A stretch of 64,000 nucleotides of DNA, from NCBI RefSeq assembly GCF_021354595.1, contig NZ_JADWYJ010000002.1, forward strand, positions 806,001 to 870,000, in the 5' to 3' direction. The number at the start of each line of letters is the position of its first letter. Position 1 is the first letter of the stretch. A program made the translations under genes and the position numbers. This stretch comes from Maribellus sp. CM-23. GTDB lineage: Bacteria; Bacteroidota; Bacteroidia; Bacteroidales; Prolixibacteraceae. The notes under the pieces were generated by a model. It worked only from the letters and a program-made list of their open reading frames with translations. It was not told the origin of the DNA and ran no database searches. Positions 53,033 through 61,060 of this stretch are shown here, one piece after another.

Positions 53033-54373
53033 ATGACAATATCAAACCGAAGATCGTTTTTAAAAACGACCACCGCTGCCGGGGCCGGATTGTTTGCAGC
53101 ACCTTACATTGCCAAGGCTGGCCTGTCAAAAAAAAGTAAAAACGGGGAAGTAAACATTGCCTTTATCGGAGTTGGCGGACGCGGACGTGGCCATCTGAAA
53201 CGGGCGGCTAGTACCGAAGGTGTGAAAGTAACTGCTTTCTGCGATATCGATCCGGAAGCTGTGGAAAAAACCCAGAAGATATTGAGTGACCTCGGGAAGC
53301 CGGAAGCTGCCGTATATTCCGACGGTGAACATGCCTACCTTGAAATGCTGAAACGCGAAGACATCGACGGTGTTATCATTTCTACGCCATGGTTGTGGCA
53401 CACCCGCATGGCTGTGGCCACCATGAAAGCCGGCAAATATGCAGCCGTTGAAGTTTCGGCAGCCAATACCATCGAGGAATGCTGGGACCTGGTAAACACT
53501 TCAGAAGAAACAGGAATGCCTTGTATGATCCTGGAAAATGTGAATTACCGCCGCGATGCGATGGCAGTAATGAACATGGTAAAACAAGGTGTTTTCGGAG
53601 AAGTAGTGCATGCACGTTGTGGTTACCGCCATAGTTTGCTCGATGTAAAATTCAACCAGGACCTGAAATTTGGCGAAGGTGCCCACGGAGAAGCCCGCTG
53701 GAGAACGCAACATTCGCTCACGCGTAATGCCGATGTGTATCCTACACACGGATTGGGACCGATAGCCGCCATGTTAGACATTAACCGCGGAAACCGCTTC
53801 CTGTATCTAACTTCTACAGCAACCAAAGCAGTAGGACTGAAAGATTATATCGAGGAAAAGGGCGGGAAAGACCATCCGAATGCCCAACTTCCTTGGAAGC
53901 AAGGTGATATTATTACGTCGGTCATAAAAACGACCAACGGAGAAACCATTATTGTAACGCATGATTGCAATTTGCCGCGTCCTTATTCATTAAACTTCCA
54001 TGTGGCAGGAACCGACGGAGTTACCGACTTCGATTACGGGCATCGCCGCATTCATATTGAAGGACAAAGCAAGGCGCATAGCTGGGATGAATTCCAGGCG
54101 TGGCAGGATAAATACGACCACCCGCTGTGGAAAAAATACGGTGAAATTGCGAACGGAGCAGGACATGGCGGAATCGATTATTTTGTTACCCGCGAGTTTA
54201 TTAATGCCGTAAAAGAGCAACGCCAACCGGTTATGGATGTTTACGATGCGGCTGCCTGGAGTGCAGTTACACCGCTTTCGGAAGCTTCTATTGCAACAGG
54301 TAGTTCTCCTCAGTATTTCCCTGATTTTACCCGCGGACAGTGGATTAATCGTAAACCTGTAGAATTCGTTTAA
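53033..54373 (+). CDS. Gfo/Idh/MocA-family protein, GH109-like, Tat-exported
   Basis: 446 residues with a Tat motif (NRRSFLKTTTAAGAG, residues 4-18). The NAD-binding Rossmann fold is shown by IAFIGVGGRGRGHLK and CDIDPEAVEK. YPTHGLGPIAAMLDINRGNR, GHGGIDYFVTREFINAV and DVYDAAAWSAVTPLSE are typical of glycoside hydrolase family 109, whose members cleave alpha-N-acetylgalactosamine using NAD-dependent redox chemistry. Many relatives have other glycan substrates, so the activity is a best guess. It stands alone with its own terminator. Confidence 0.85.
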   Translation: MTISNRRSFLKTTTAAGAGLFAAPYIAKAGLSKKSKNGEVNIAFIGVGGRGRGHLKRAASTEGVKVTAFCDIDPEAVEKTQKILSDLGKPEAAVYSDGEHAYLEMLKREDIDGVIISTPWLWHTRMAVATMKAGKYAAVEVSAANTIEECWDLVNTSEETGMPCMILENVNYRRDAMAVMNMVKQGVFGEVVHARCGYRHSLLDVKFNQDLKFGEGAHGEARWRTQHSLTRNADVYPTHGLGPIAAMLDINRGNRFLYLTSTATKAVGLKDYIEEKGGKDHPNAQLPWKQGDIITSVIKTTNGETIIVTHDCNLPRPYSLNFHVAGTDGVTDFDYGHRRIHIEGQSKAHSWDEFQAWQDKYDHPLWKKYGEIANGAGHGGIDYFVTREFINAVKEQRQPVMDVYDAAAWSAVTPLSEASIATGSSPQYFPDFTRGQWINRKPVEFV

Positions 54374-54395
54374 TAAAATCATACAGTTTATATTG

Positions 54396-54435
54396 AAAAG
54401 CCGTCTGGTTATTTACCGGACGGCTTCTTTTTTTA
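54396..54435 (+). terminator. Intrinsic terminator after the GH109-like gene
   Basis: A stem AAGCCGTCTGG / CCGGACGGCTT (one G-U pair) followed by CTTTTTTT. Confidence 0.92.
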
Positions 54436-54596
54436 CTGAAAAATCCCTCCTTCATAATAAACACAGGGTATCTGGACATTCTTGTTAGCCCATTACGTTT
54501 TCATACAATAGAAATACCTAAAAAATATACCGTTCTTTTCATCAATCCGGGCGAACGATTGTTATAATAGGCTAACTATAAATTTAATTTCAGCAG

Positions 54597-55859
54597 ATGT
54601 TTGAGGCCTTAAAAAATATTGACCGCAAAGGATACAAAGCCAAATTTGGAGGACGGGAAATATTTAAGTTCATTGGCCCCGGATTGCTGGTAACCGTTGG
54701 GTTTATCGATCCTGGAAACTGGGCTTCCAACCTCGCTGCAGGGGCTAATTTTGGTTATTCCCTGTTGTGGATGGTGACACTTTCGACCCTGATGCTGATC
54801 GTACTGCAGCACAACGTTGCCCACTTAGGAATCGCTACCGGGCTTTGTCTTTCAGAAGCAGCTGCCATACACGTAAAAAAACGACATGCCCGCTGGCTTT
54901 TGTCATCGGCCATGCTGGCATCCATTTCCACATCATTGGCCGAAATACTGGGAGGCGCTATTGCCGTTAACCTGCTGTTTGACATTCCGGTAAGAGCCGG
55001 AGCCCTGCTGGTTACCATTTTCGTATTGATCATGCTTTTTACCAACTCGTACCGGGTCATCGAAAAATGGATCATTGCCTTTGTTTCGGTTATTGGCTTG
55101 TCGTTTTTGTACGAGCTGTCGCTGGTAAACATCGACTGGAATGCAGCAGTGAAAGGCTGGGTAACGCCTTCTTTTCCATCCGGTTCGATGGTGATTATCA
55201 TGAGTGTTTTAGGAGCTGTGGTAATGCCCCATAACCTGTTTCTGCATTCCGAAATTATTCAAAGCCGGCAGTGGAATCTTCAGAATGATAAAATCATCAA
55301 AAAGCAACTGAGGTACGAATACCTCGACACGCTTATTTCCATGGTAATCGGATGGGCCATCAACAGCGCCATGATCATTTTGGCAGCGGCCACCTTTTTT
55401 AAAACAGGAACTCCGGTTACCGAACTCGAGCAGGCAAATTCGTTGCTGACTCCTCTGCTGGGCAATCATGCTGCGGTTGTTTTTGCGGTTGCACTGTTGT
55501 TTTCGGGGGTTTCCTCCACCATCACCTCGGGCATGGCCGCCGGAACCATTTTTGCCGGCATGTACAAAGAACCGTATGATATTCAGGACAACCACTCCAG
55601 GCTAGGGGTTTCAATCTCACTCATTGCTGCGTTGATCATCATTTTTCTCATTTCCAATCCGTTTAACGGACTGATCATTTCACAAATGTGCCTGAGTATT
55701 CAGCTGCCGTTTACCATTTTTCTGCAGGTGTACCTTACTTCTTCCGAGAAAGTTATGGGCAAATACAAAAATTCTACTTACTCAAAAATCCTGCTTTACT
55801 CGCTAGGCGTAATTGTGGCAGCACTCAACGTAGCTTTGTTTATCAGCTTGTTTCAATAA
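54597..55859 (+). CDS. Nramp-family divalent metal transporter
   Basis: 420 residues with about eleven membrane helices. The metal-binding DPGN motif of helix 1 (FIDPGNWASNLAAGANFG) and the MPHN motif of helix 6 (VVMPHNLFLHSEII) are both present. Such proteins import Mn2+ or Fe2+ with protons. The gap upstream (54436-54596) holds distant GTTAGCC and GGCTAAC half-sites that could be part of a metal regulator site; this is weak. It is convergent with the deacylase gene. Confidence 0.93.
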   Translation: MFEALKNIDRKGYKAKFGGREIFKFIGPGLLVTVGFIDPGNWASNLAAGANFGYSLLWMVTLSTLMLIVLQHNVAHLGIATGLCLSEAAAIHVKKRHARWLLSSAMLASISTSLAEILGGAIAVNLLFDIPVRAGALLVTIFVLIMLFTNSYRVIEKWIIAFVSVIGLSFLYELSLVNIDWNAAVKGWVTPSFPSGSMVIIMSVLGAVVMPHNLFLHSEIIQSRQWNLQNDKIIKKQLRYEYLDTLISMVIGWAINSAMIILAAATFFKTGTPVTELEQANSLLTPLLGNHAAVVFAVALLFSGVSSTITSGMAAGTIFAGMYKEPYDIQDNHSRLGVSISLIAALIIIFLISNPFNGLIISQMCLSIQLPFTIFLQVYLTSSEKVMGKYKNSTYSKILLYSLGVIVAALNVALFISLFQ

Positions 55860-55978
55860 ACCACCTCCGGCAATAACTTTGCTACTGCCGCTCGTATCGA
55901 ACCTCTCTCCAAGTATTGGATTCAAATAGCTGCTACAACATAAAAAAACAAGAAGCTCCGCTTTGTCGTCTCCAGTTT

Positions 55979-56491
55979 CTAATAGTCCATTCCCCAACGT
56001 TCGCTGGGATCTCCCGGAATAGCCACTTCTTTTTGTGAAAAACGGAAAACATGTGGCTGAACCAGTCGGTTGAAATCTTCGTATTTCATCTGTATCATTT
56101 CGGTGTGATTACCGGCGTTAAAGGCGATCATGTCGTCTTCAGCCAAAGTCTGCGCCACATACACATCCAAATCGTACAGATTTCCAAACGGCGGCATAGC
56201 CCCCACTTCACAATCAGGAAAGAAATACTTGAATTCCTCTTCGGTAGCCAGTGCCACCTTCTCTTTTCCAAATACTTCCTGAAGCAAATCGAAATCAACC
56301 TTATAACTGGCCGGTAACACGCACATGGCGAGGTTGCGGTCAACTTTGATCATTACGGTTTTTGCCACTTCTTTCCCAGAAATGTGGGTTTTGGCGGCAA
56401 TTTCCTGTGCTGTATAAGCACTGGAATGTTTGATTGTAACGTACCTCACCTGGTTATCATCGAGGTAAGTTTTTAGTTTTTTTGCCGGCAT
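55979..56491 (-). CDS. YbaK/ProX-like aminoacyl-tRNA deacylase domain protein
   Basis: 170 residues. The YbaK fold is shown by YVTIKHSSAYTAQEIAAKTH, GKEVAKTVMIKVD with the conserved lysine, and VGAMPPFGNLYDLDVYVAQT. These proteins hydrolyse mischarged aminoacyl-tRNAs (for example Cys-tRNA-Pro) in the cytoplasm. The exact tRNA is not readable. It is a single leftward gene upstream of nothing else in its direction. Confidence 0.88.
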   Translation of the reverse strand: MPAKKLKTYLDDNQVRYVTIKHSSAYTAQEIAAKTHISGKEVAKTVMIKVDRNLAMCVLPASYKVDFDLLQEVFGKEKVALATEEEFKYFFPDCEVGAMPPFGNLYDLDVYVAQTLAEDDMIAFNAGNHTEMIQMKYEDFNRLVQPHVFRFSQKEVAIPGDPSERWGMDY

Positions 56492-56597
56492 TTTCTTTTG
56501 TTTTAGTTGATAAATTGAGTTTCTATCTTTAACTGAATTCTATTTGTGAATTGTTTAGATTTTACTTCCCAAAAACCGGAAAGTTTCAGAAATGGAC

Positions 56598-56631
56598 AAA
56601 AAAATACCCCACCAAAAGGTGAGGTACTTTT
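56598..56631 (-). terminator. Intrinsic terminator of dps
   Basis: On the minus strand a stem TACCTCACC / GGTGGGGTA with a TTTT loop is followed by T7, 30 bases past the dps stop. Confidence 0.9.
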
Positions 56632-56656
56632 TCATTCATTCTGTAGTATTAAAACT

Positions 56657-57103
56657 TTATGCAAGATATGCTTCCAACATCCAGATACGTTTTTCGGTAT
56701 GGCCAATCCATTCACTCATCATACCAACGGTTCCTTCGTCGCCGACCTGACCTGCTGTTGCAAGAATATCGTTAAAACTTTCCAGGAAGAAACGGTAACT
56801 GTTCAATACGGTTTCAACGCCTTTTTTCCCATCCGAAAGATTTGATACCTGCTCCAGCGTTGCCACTTTAAGGTAATCGCCATAAGTATGCAAAGGCTGA
56901 CCTCCCAGTGTCAAAACACGTTCTGCAATCTCATCTACAATCTCGGCCGACTCGTTGTAAAACTCTTCATATTTTCCGTGAAGTTGGAAAAACATCGGGC
57001 CTTTCACATTCCAGTGCAGTCCTCTCAGGTTCTGGTAAAAGATCTGGTAATCTGCCAATAACTTGTTCAATTTCTCTACTGTGGGTTGATTTTTTGCTTT
57101 CAT
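56657..57103 (-). CDS. dps: Dps-family DNA starvation/ferritin-like protein
   Basis: A 148-residue mini-ferritin. The ferroxidase residues lie in LRGLHWNVKGPMFFQLHGKYEEFYNESAEIVDEIAERV, which carries the conserved His, Asp and Glu of the inter-subunit site. Dps forms a 12-mer that oxidises Fe2+ with peroxide and protects DNA. It is divergent from an OxyR gene with 101 bases between, the usual arrangement for peroxide control. A perfect TATATTTG -7 element lies at 57147-57154. Confidence 0.95.
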   Translation of the reverse strand: MKAKNQPTVEKLNKLLADYQIFYQNLRGLHWNVKGPMFFQLHGKYEEFYNESAEIVDEIAERVLTLGGQPLHTYGDYLKVATLEQVSNLSDGKKGVETVLNSYRFFLESFNDILATAGQVGDEGTVGMMSEWIGHTEKRIWMLEAYLA

Positions 57104-57146
57104 TTTATTTAAAATTTTATGTTTTTGATGTTCATTATTTATACTA

Positions 57147-57154
57147 CAAATATA
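57147..57154 (-). promoter_or_regulatory. -7 element (TATATTTG) of dps
   Basis: A perfect TAnnTTTG match on the minus strand, 43 bases before the dps ATG. No good -33 is seen, as expected for a promoter that needs an activator such as OxyR. Confidence 0.6.
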
Positions 57155-57204
57155 CTATTAGGAATATTTATTAATTTTATGACTCTATTGGTAATACTTA
57201 TAAA

Positions 57205-58146
57205 ATGAACATCAACCAACTGGAATACCTGCGCGAGTTATGCAATTCAGGAAGTTTCTCAGCCGCTGCCGAAAACCTGGGAATTACACAGCCGGCCCTG
57301 AGTCTTCAGATTCAGAAACTGGAAGAAGAGCTCGATTTTAAATTGATAGATAGAACCAAGCGGCCCTTGAAGCTTACCGATGAAGGTGCCGTGTTTTACG
57401 AAAAAACAGTGGATATTCTGCAGCAAATTGAACGCCTGAAAGATTTGTCGCTGGAGTTGGGAGAACAAATAAAAGGAAACCTCCGCGTGGGAATTATTCC
57501 AACAGTAGCTCCGTACCTGGTTCCGCTGTTTACTCAAAAGCTGAAAACAAGTTACCCCGAGCTTCAAATTGAAGTTTTTGAGTTAAAGACCGAGGAAATT
57601 GTCGACGAGTTAAAAATGGGGAAACTGGATTGCGGCATTATTTCAACGCCTGTTTCAATGCTCAACATTCATACAGAACCGCTGTTCTATGAACGTTTTT
57701 ACGCCTACGTTTCAGTAAAACACCCACTTGCCTCGAGCGAAAAACTGGATGTGGACGAAGTGGACAAAAACGACATCTGGTACCTCGAAGAAGGCAATTG
57801 TTTTCAAAACCAGGTGAATTCGATCTGTAAAATAAACTACCAGAAAAAAGCAGCGCAACAGCTGGTTTACCGCAGTAGTTCCATTGAATCGCTCCGGCGA
57901 ATTGTGGAGCACGAATGTGGAGTGACCTTTGTCCCCGAGCTGGCCACCATTAACATTCCTGCCGAACAGGAAGAAATGATCAAGGAACTTACAAAAGAAG
58001 AACCGGCGCGCGAAATCAGCATGGTAACCGTTAAAAAGCCGGCACGTGAGCGCCAGGTTGCTGCGCTTCAAACCGTGATTCGCGAAAGCATTCCCAAACG
58101 GATGCAGCAAAAACCGGAAGGCTGGATTGTGGATACGATGTTATAA
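57205..58146 (+). CDS. oxyR: OxyR-type LysR-family peroxide sensor
   Basis: 313 residues. The N-terminal helix-turn-helix (MNINQLEYLRELCNSGSFSA, AENLGITQPALSLQIQKLE) binds DNA. The C-terminal sensor domain has Cys199 and Cys208 in GNCFQNQVNSIC, the same numbers and spacing as the redox cysteines of E. coli OxyR. Peroxide should form a disulfide there and activate dps and other genes. It is divergent from dps. All features of a working sensor are present. Confidence 0.93.
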   Translation: MNINQLEYLRELCNSGSFSAAAENLGITQPALSLQIQKLEEELDFKLIDRTKRPLKLTDEGAVFYEKTVDILQQIERLKDLSLELGEQIKGNLRVGIIPTVAPYLVPLFTQKLKTSYPELQIEVFELKTEEIVDELKMGKLDCGIISTPVSMLNIHTEPLFYERFYAYVSVKHPLASSEKLDVDEVDKNDIWYLEEGNCFQNQVNSICKINYQKKAAQQLVYRSSSIESLRRIVEHECGVTFVPELATINIPAEQEEMIKELTKEEPAREISMVTVKKPARERQVAALQTVIRESIPKRMQQKPEGWIVDTML

Positions 58147-58215
58147 AAAAAGCTCCCTCAAAAATGAAGAAGCTTCCAGCAAATTAAAAATCATGTGATT
58201 GCCCCGGTAAAACGA

Positions 58216-58584
58216 TCAATAAATTTCCTTGGTCATTCGTTCGGTGGCAGTCATATAATATCGCGCAAAGTTATCGTCTTTCATAAAAACAGTTAATTGT
58301 TCGCGCCAGCTTTCGGCTACTTCCGAAAGTTCTGCAATACCTTTTTTGGCCTCTAAATCTTCCGGATTGGCACGAAAAGCTTTAATAACCGGAATAAATT
58401 CATCCATCCACTGCTCGTAGCGGTCCATCAGCTGTTGTTGATCGGTAGTAAGCGGAAACTCGGTCTTGTCGTTCATTACTTTTGCAGAGAGCTTTTCAAC
58501 TCCCAATGCTCCTGCCCCAATCGTCAATCCCAGTTTGGTCAAAAAAGACCTTCTTGATTCTTCGTATTCGTTCATACTCTGCAT
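58216..58584 (-). CDS. Small Tat-signal protein of unknown function
   Basis: 122 residues. A twin-arginine motif (SRRSFLTKLGL) is followed by a short hydrophobic stretch (IGAGALGVEKLSA); the mature part of about 85 residues is helical and acidic, with two Trp-containing helices (DRYEQWMDEFIPVIKAFR, VAESWREQLTVFM). I do not recognise the family. The start could also be the Met three codons further in. A promoter-like TAAGTTTG (58747-58754) and a strong terminator (58640-58672) lie upstream in the same direction, suggesting transcription attenuation of this gene. Confidence 0.75.
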   Translation of the reverse strand: MQSMNEYEESRRSFLTKLGLTIGAGALGVEKLSAKVMNDKTEFPLTTDQQQLMDRYEQWMDEFIPVIKAFRANPEDLEAKKGIAELSEVAESWREQLTVFMKDDNFARYYMTATERMTKEIY

Positions 58585-58639
58585 TAATTAAATCCGTTTT
58601 CAAAACAACCATCCGGAAAGAAGGTTTACCGTAAAAACA

Positions 58640-58672
58640 AAAAAAAGCCTTCCGTCGCTTGACAGAAGGCTT
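58640..58672 (-). terminator. Intrinsic terminator upstream of the small Tat gene (leader attenuator or sRNA end)
   Basis: On the minus strand the stem AAGCCTTC-x-GTC / GAC-x-GAAGGCTT with loop AAGC is followed by T8. It faces the gene starting at 58584 and no gene lies upstream of it. Confidence 0.8.
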
Positions 58673-59037
58673 ACTGAATATTATTCAATGGACAACATGA
58701 CTGGAGATCATTCATAATAAGAACAAAGAATGGTTGAAATTATACTCAAACTTAAAGGGATTAATTACAATAACAGAAAATGATCGCTATTAATTTTGGA
58801 TAGTTTTGGTATGATAAACGGAGGCCTATTCTTTAGCTGAATGTCCGAAATTTCGAGACCAGAAAATCCCAATAAAACTTTTTAGTTCTACTCGAATTAG
58901 CTTTGGTTATTTCAATAGCCTCTCAAGTTTTCTTTGGGGGCTTTCCCCTTTAATATAATTTTAATAAGTTTGTAGCAATTGTCTTAATTTATAAGCATAG
59001 CTTCGAACCCGGATAATAAAAATATCGGGGATTAGTA
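58673..59037. other. Divergent intergenic region with candidate leader RNA
   Basis: No conventional gene is seen. The minus strand has TAAGTTTG at 58747-58754 and a 14-codon open frame (58671-58715) whose stop touches the terminator stem. The plus strand has TAGTTTTG near 58800 and TAAGTTTG at 58965-58972. Confidence 0.4.
58965..58972 (+). promoter_or_regulatory. -7 element (TAAGTTTG) for the third sigma gene
   Basis: A perfect TAnnTTTG match 65 bases before the sigma ATG at 59038. A -33 element at normal spacing is not evident. Confidence 0.5.
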
Positions 59038-59604
59038 ATGAATATAGTAAATCAGATTGTTCGGGGAAATGAAGAAGCCTTCAGGGAGTTGTATGTAAAA
59101 TACAAACCTATAGTTTGTAAGTTTGTATACAGTTTTACTAGTGACTCCGATCTAACTGACGATATTGTTCAGGATGTTTTTATTGCAGTTTGGTTGAACC
59201 GTAAAAATCTGGATCCCAACAAATCGATTTTGTCCTACTTAATGACCATTGCCCGGAACAAGGTTTTTGATTACTTCAAAGAAACATCTCGAAAAAAGGA
59301 AATGCTGGAACAAAACTGGCTACTGCTGGAAAAGACCCGGAACGAAACTGAAGAAGTTTTGAATTCACTGGAGCTAAATAGGTTAGTTGATGCTGCAATT
59401 AGCCAGTTAAGTTCACGTAAAAAGGCAATTTTCGAGCTCAGCAAACTCAAAGGAAAAACACATGCAGAGGTTGCATACGAACTCGGTATTTCCCAAAACA
59501 CAGTTAAAAATCACATGGTGGAGTCCTTAAAGTTCATCAAAGAATTTTTAAGTGATCATGGAGAAGTCGCCTTTAGTTTGTCTATTTTTTTGTTATTCAG
59601 ATAA
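59038..59604 (+). CDS. ECF-type RNA polymerase sigma factor (locus 3)
   Basis: 188 residues. Region 2 is NEEAFRELYVKYKPIVCKFV and DDIVQDVFIAVWLNRKN; region 4 is LSSRKKAIFELSKLKGKTHA with ISQNTVKNHM. The hydrophobic tail (VAFSLSIFLLF) again matches the group. A long gap of 244 bases separates it from its FecR, unlike loci 1 and 2, so FecR may have its own promoter. Confidence 0.93.
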   Translation: MNIVNQIVRGNEEAFRELYVKYKPIVCKFVYSFTSDSDLTDDIVQDVFIAVWLNRKNLDPNKSILSYLMTIARNKVFDYFKETSRKKEMLEQNWLLLEKTRNETEEVLNSLELNRLVDAAISQLSSRKKAIFELSKLKGKTHAEVAYELGISQNTVKNHMVESLKFIKEFLSDHGEVAFSLSIFLLFR

Positions 59605-59848
59605 CACTTCTATCGCCTTTAAGATCATTTTAACACCCTACTCTACACTGATTCTTGTCAATTGGCATTCTTTCTTGTTACTTACAATTAACTATTTCCC
59701 AGAAGGCTTTTAGTCAATGAACTGGGGGATATTCTTAGTAAACAATTATTTCCATTGATTTGACAGTCTGCAAAAAAATTAAAAAAAGTTGATCTGTCAC
59801 TAGTCCTGTGCTCTCCCAATACAGTATATAGTGTGTAAGTATATAGTA

Positions 59849-60877
59849 ATGGAAGAAAAACGAAAAATAAAGCTGTTTTATAAGTTTCTGCAAAAGCAGT
59901 TGACCAAAAGTGAATACGAAGAATTTGTAGCCGAATTTGGGAAAAACGACGCTCATAAAAACTTTGATCACTTATTTGATGCTTATGCCGATAATTTAAT
60001 CAAAGAGGGCCAGCATCTTCAATTCGAAAAAGAGTTATTGCAAGAGGCAGAGCATGTCCTGAAAAAAGCAAAGCAGAAAGAACGGTTTGCCATTCATAAA
60101 AAATCAAATATTCTCCATTCTTCGTGGCTGAGAGTTGCAGCAGTTATTCTTGTGGTTATTTCGGTAACACTATACTGGAATTCAGTAAATAATCAAAAGA
60201 AAGCAGCAGAGGATTTAAGCGCTGAAATCATAAACACGCTTGAAAAAAGCACCGGCTATGGTGAACTCTCTAACGTTGTTTTATCAGATGGTTCAAACGT
60301 TAAACTAAATGCGAAAAGTAAAATATGCTTTAACGAAAAATTCCCGGGAAGTACACGGGAGCTTAGTTTAAACGGGCAGGCTTTTTTCGATGTGGCCAGA
60401 GACGAAAATAAACCGTTTATTATAAAATCGGGACAGCTAACGGTAACGGTACTGGGAACTTCTTTTGATATAAAATCGTTCGATGACGACGATTACGCAT
60501 TGGTAACCGTCGTGTCCGGGAAGGTTAAAGTTAACTCTCCCGCAGGCGAATATATTATTACGCCAAACGAACAGGTTCACCTCGAGAAATCAACAGGAAA
60601 ACTCATAAAGCGCGAAGTAAAGGCTGAAAATATTATTAAATGGACCAATCGTATCCTGTATTTTGATCACACTCCCGTGACAGAAATGGTAAGCCAGCTG
60701 GAGCGTTGGTACAATGTAAAGATAATAGTGAACGATCCCGAACTCTTATTAAAAACAGTTAGTGGTGAGTACGTTAATGAAAAGCTGACAACGATATTAC
60801 AAACCCTTGAGTTCTCGCTTCACATTCAATTCGAAATAACAAACGAAAGAGAAATAACACTTAGCAAATCTATTTAG
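59849..60877 (+). CDS. FecR-family anti-sigma factor (locus 3)
   Basis: 342 residues from ATG 59849; the frame is open from GTG 59831. A membrane helix lies near residues 92-112 (VAAVILVVISVTLYW). The FecR domain (LSNVVLSDGSNVKLNAKSK; VTVLGTSFDIKSFDDDDY; VVSGKVKV) and the C-terminal DUF4974 domain (LYFDHTPVTEMVSQLERWYN) follow. It should control the sigma factor in response to the SusC 183 bases downstream. Confidence 0.93.
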   Translation: MEEKRKIKLFYKFLQKQLTKSEYEEFVAEFGKNDAHKNFDHLFDAYADNLIKEGQHLQFEKELLQEAEHVLKKAKQKERFAIHKKSNILHSSWLRVAAVILVVISVTLYWNSVNNQKKAAEDLSAEIINTLEKSTGYGELSNVVLSDGSNVKLNAKSKICFNEKFPGSTRELSLNGQAFFDVARDENKPFIIKSGQLTVTVLGTSFDIKSFDDDDYALVTVVSGKVKVNSPAGEYIITPNEQVHLEKSTGKLIKREVKAENIIKWTNRILYFDHTPVTEMVSQLERWYNVKIIVNDPELLLKTVSGEYVNEKLTTILQTLEFSLHIQFEITNEREITLSKSI

Positions 60878-60930
60878 GAACTAAAAAAGAAAAAACACAT
60901 GAATTAAGAATACGAAGCAACCAATAAAAA

Positions 60931-60962
60931 AGAACAGCAACACCGGGATGGGTCACTGTTCT
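60931..60962 (+). terminator. Hairpin in FecR-SusC junction (locus 3)
   Basis: AGAACAG pairs with CTGTTCT, with a possible inner ACC/GGT pairing. It lies 98 bases before the susC ATG, the same gene position as the hairpins at 7421-7454 and 20137-20169. Confidence 0.5.
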
Positions 60963-61060
60963 GCCTAAATTTTATAGCTACTCGTTGAAGATGATTTCTC
61001 AGGTCCGCTTCAAACGTAGCTGTTTAAACAACTTTTAATTGTAAAAACCATAACAAAAAT

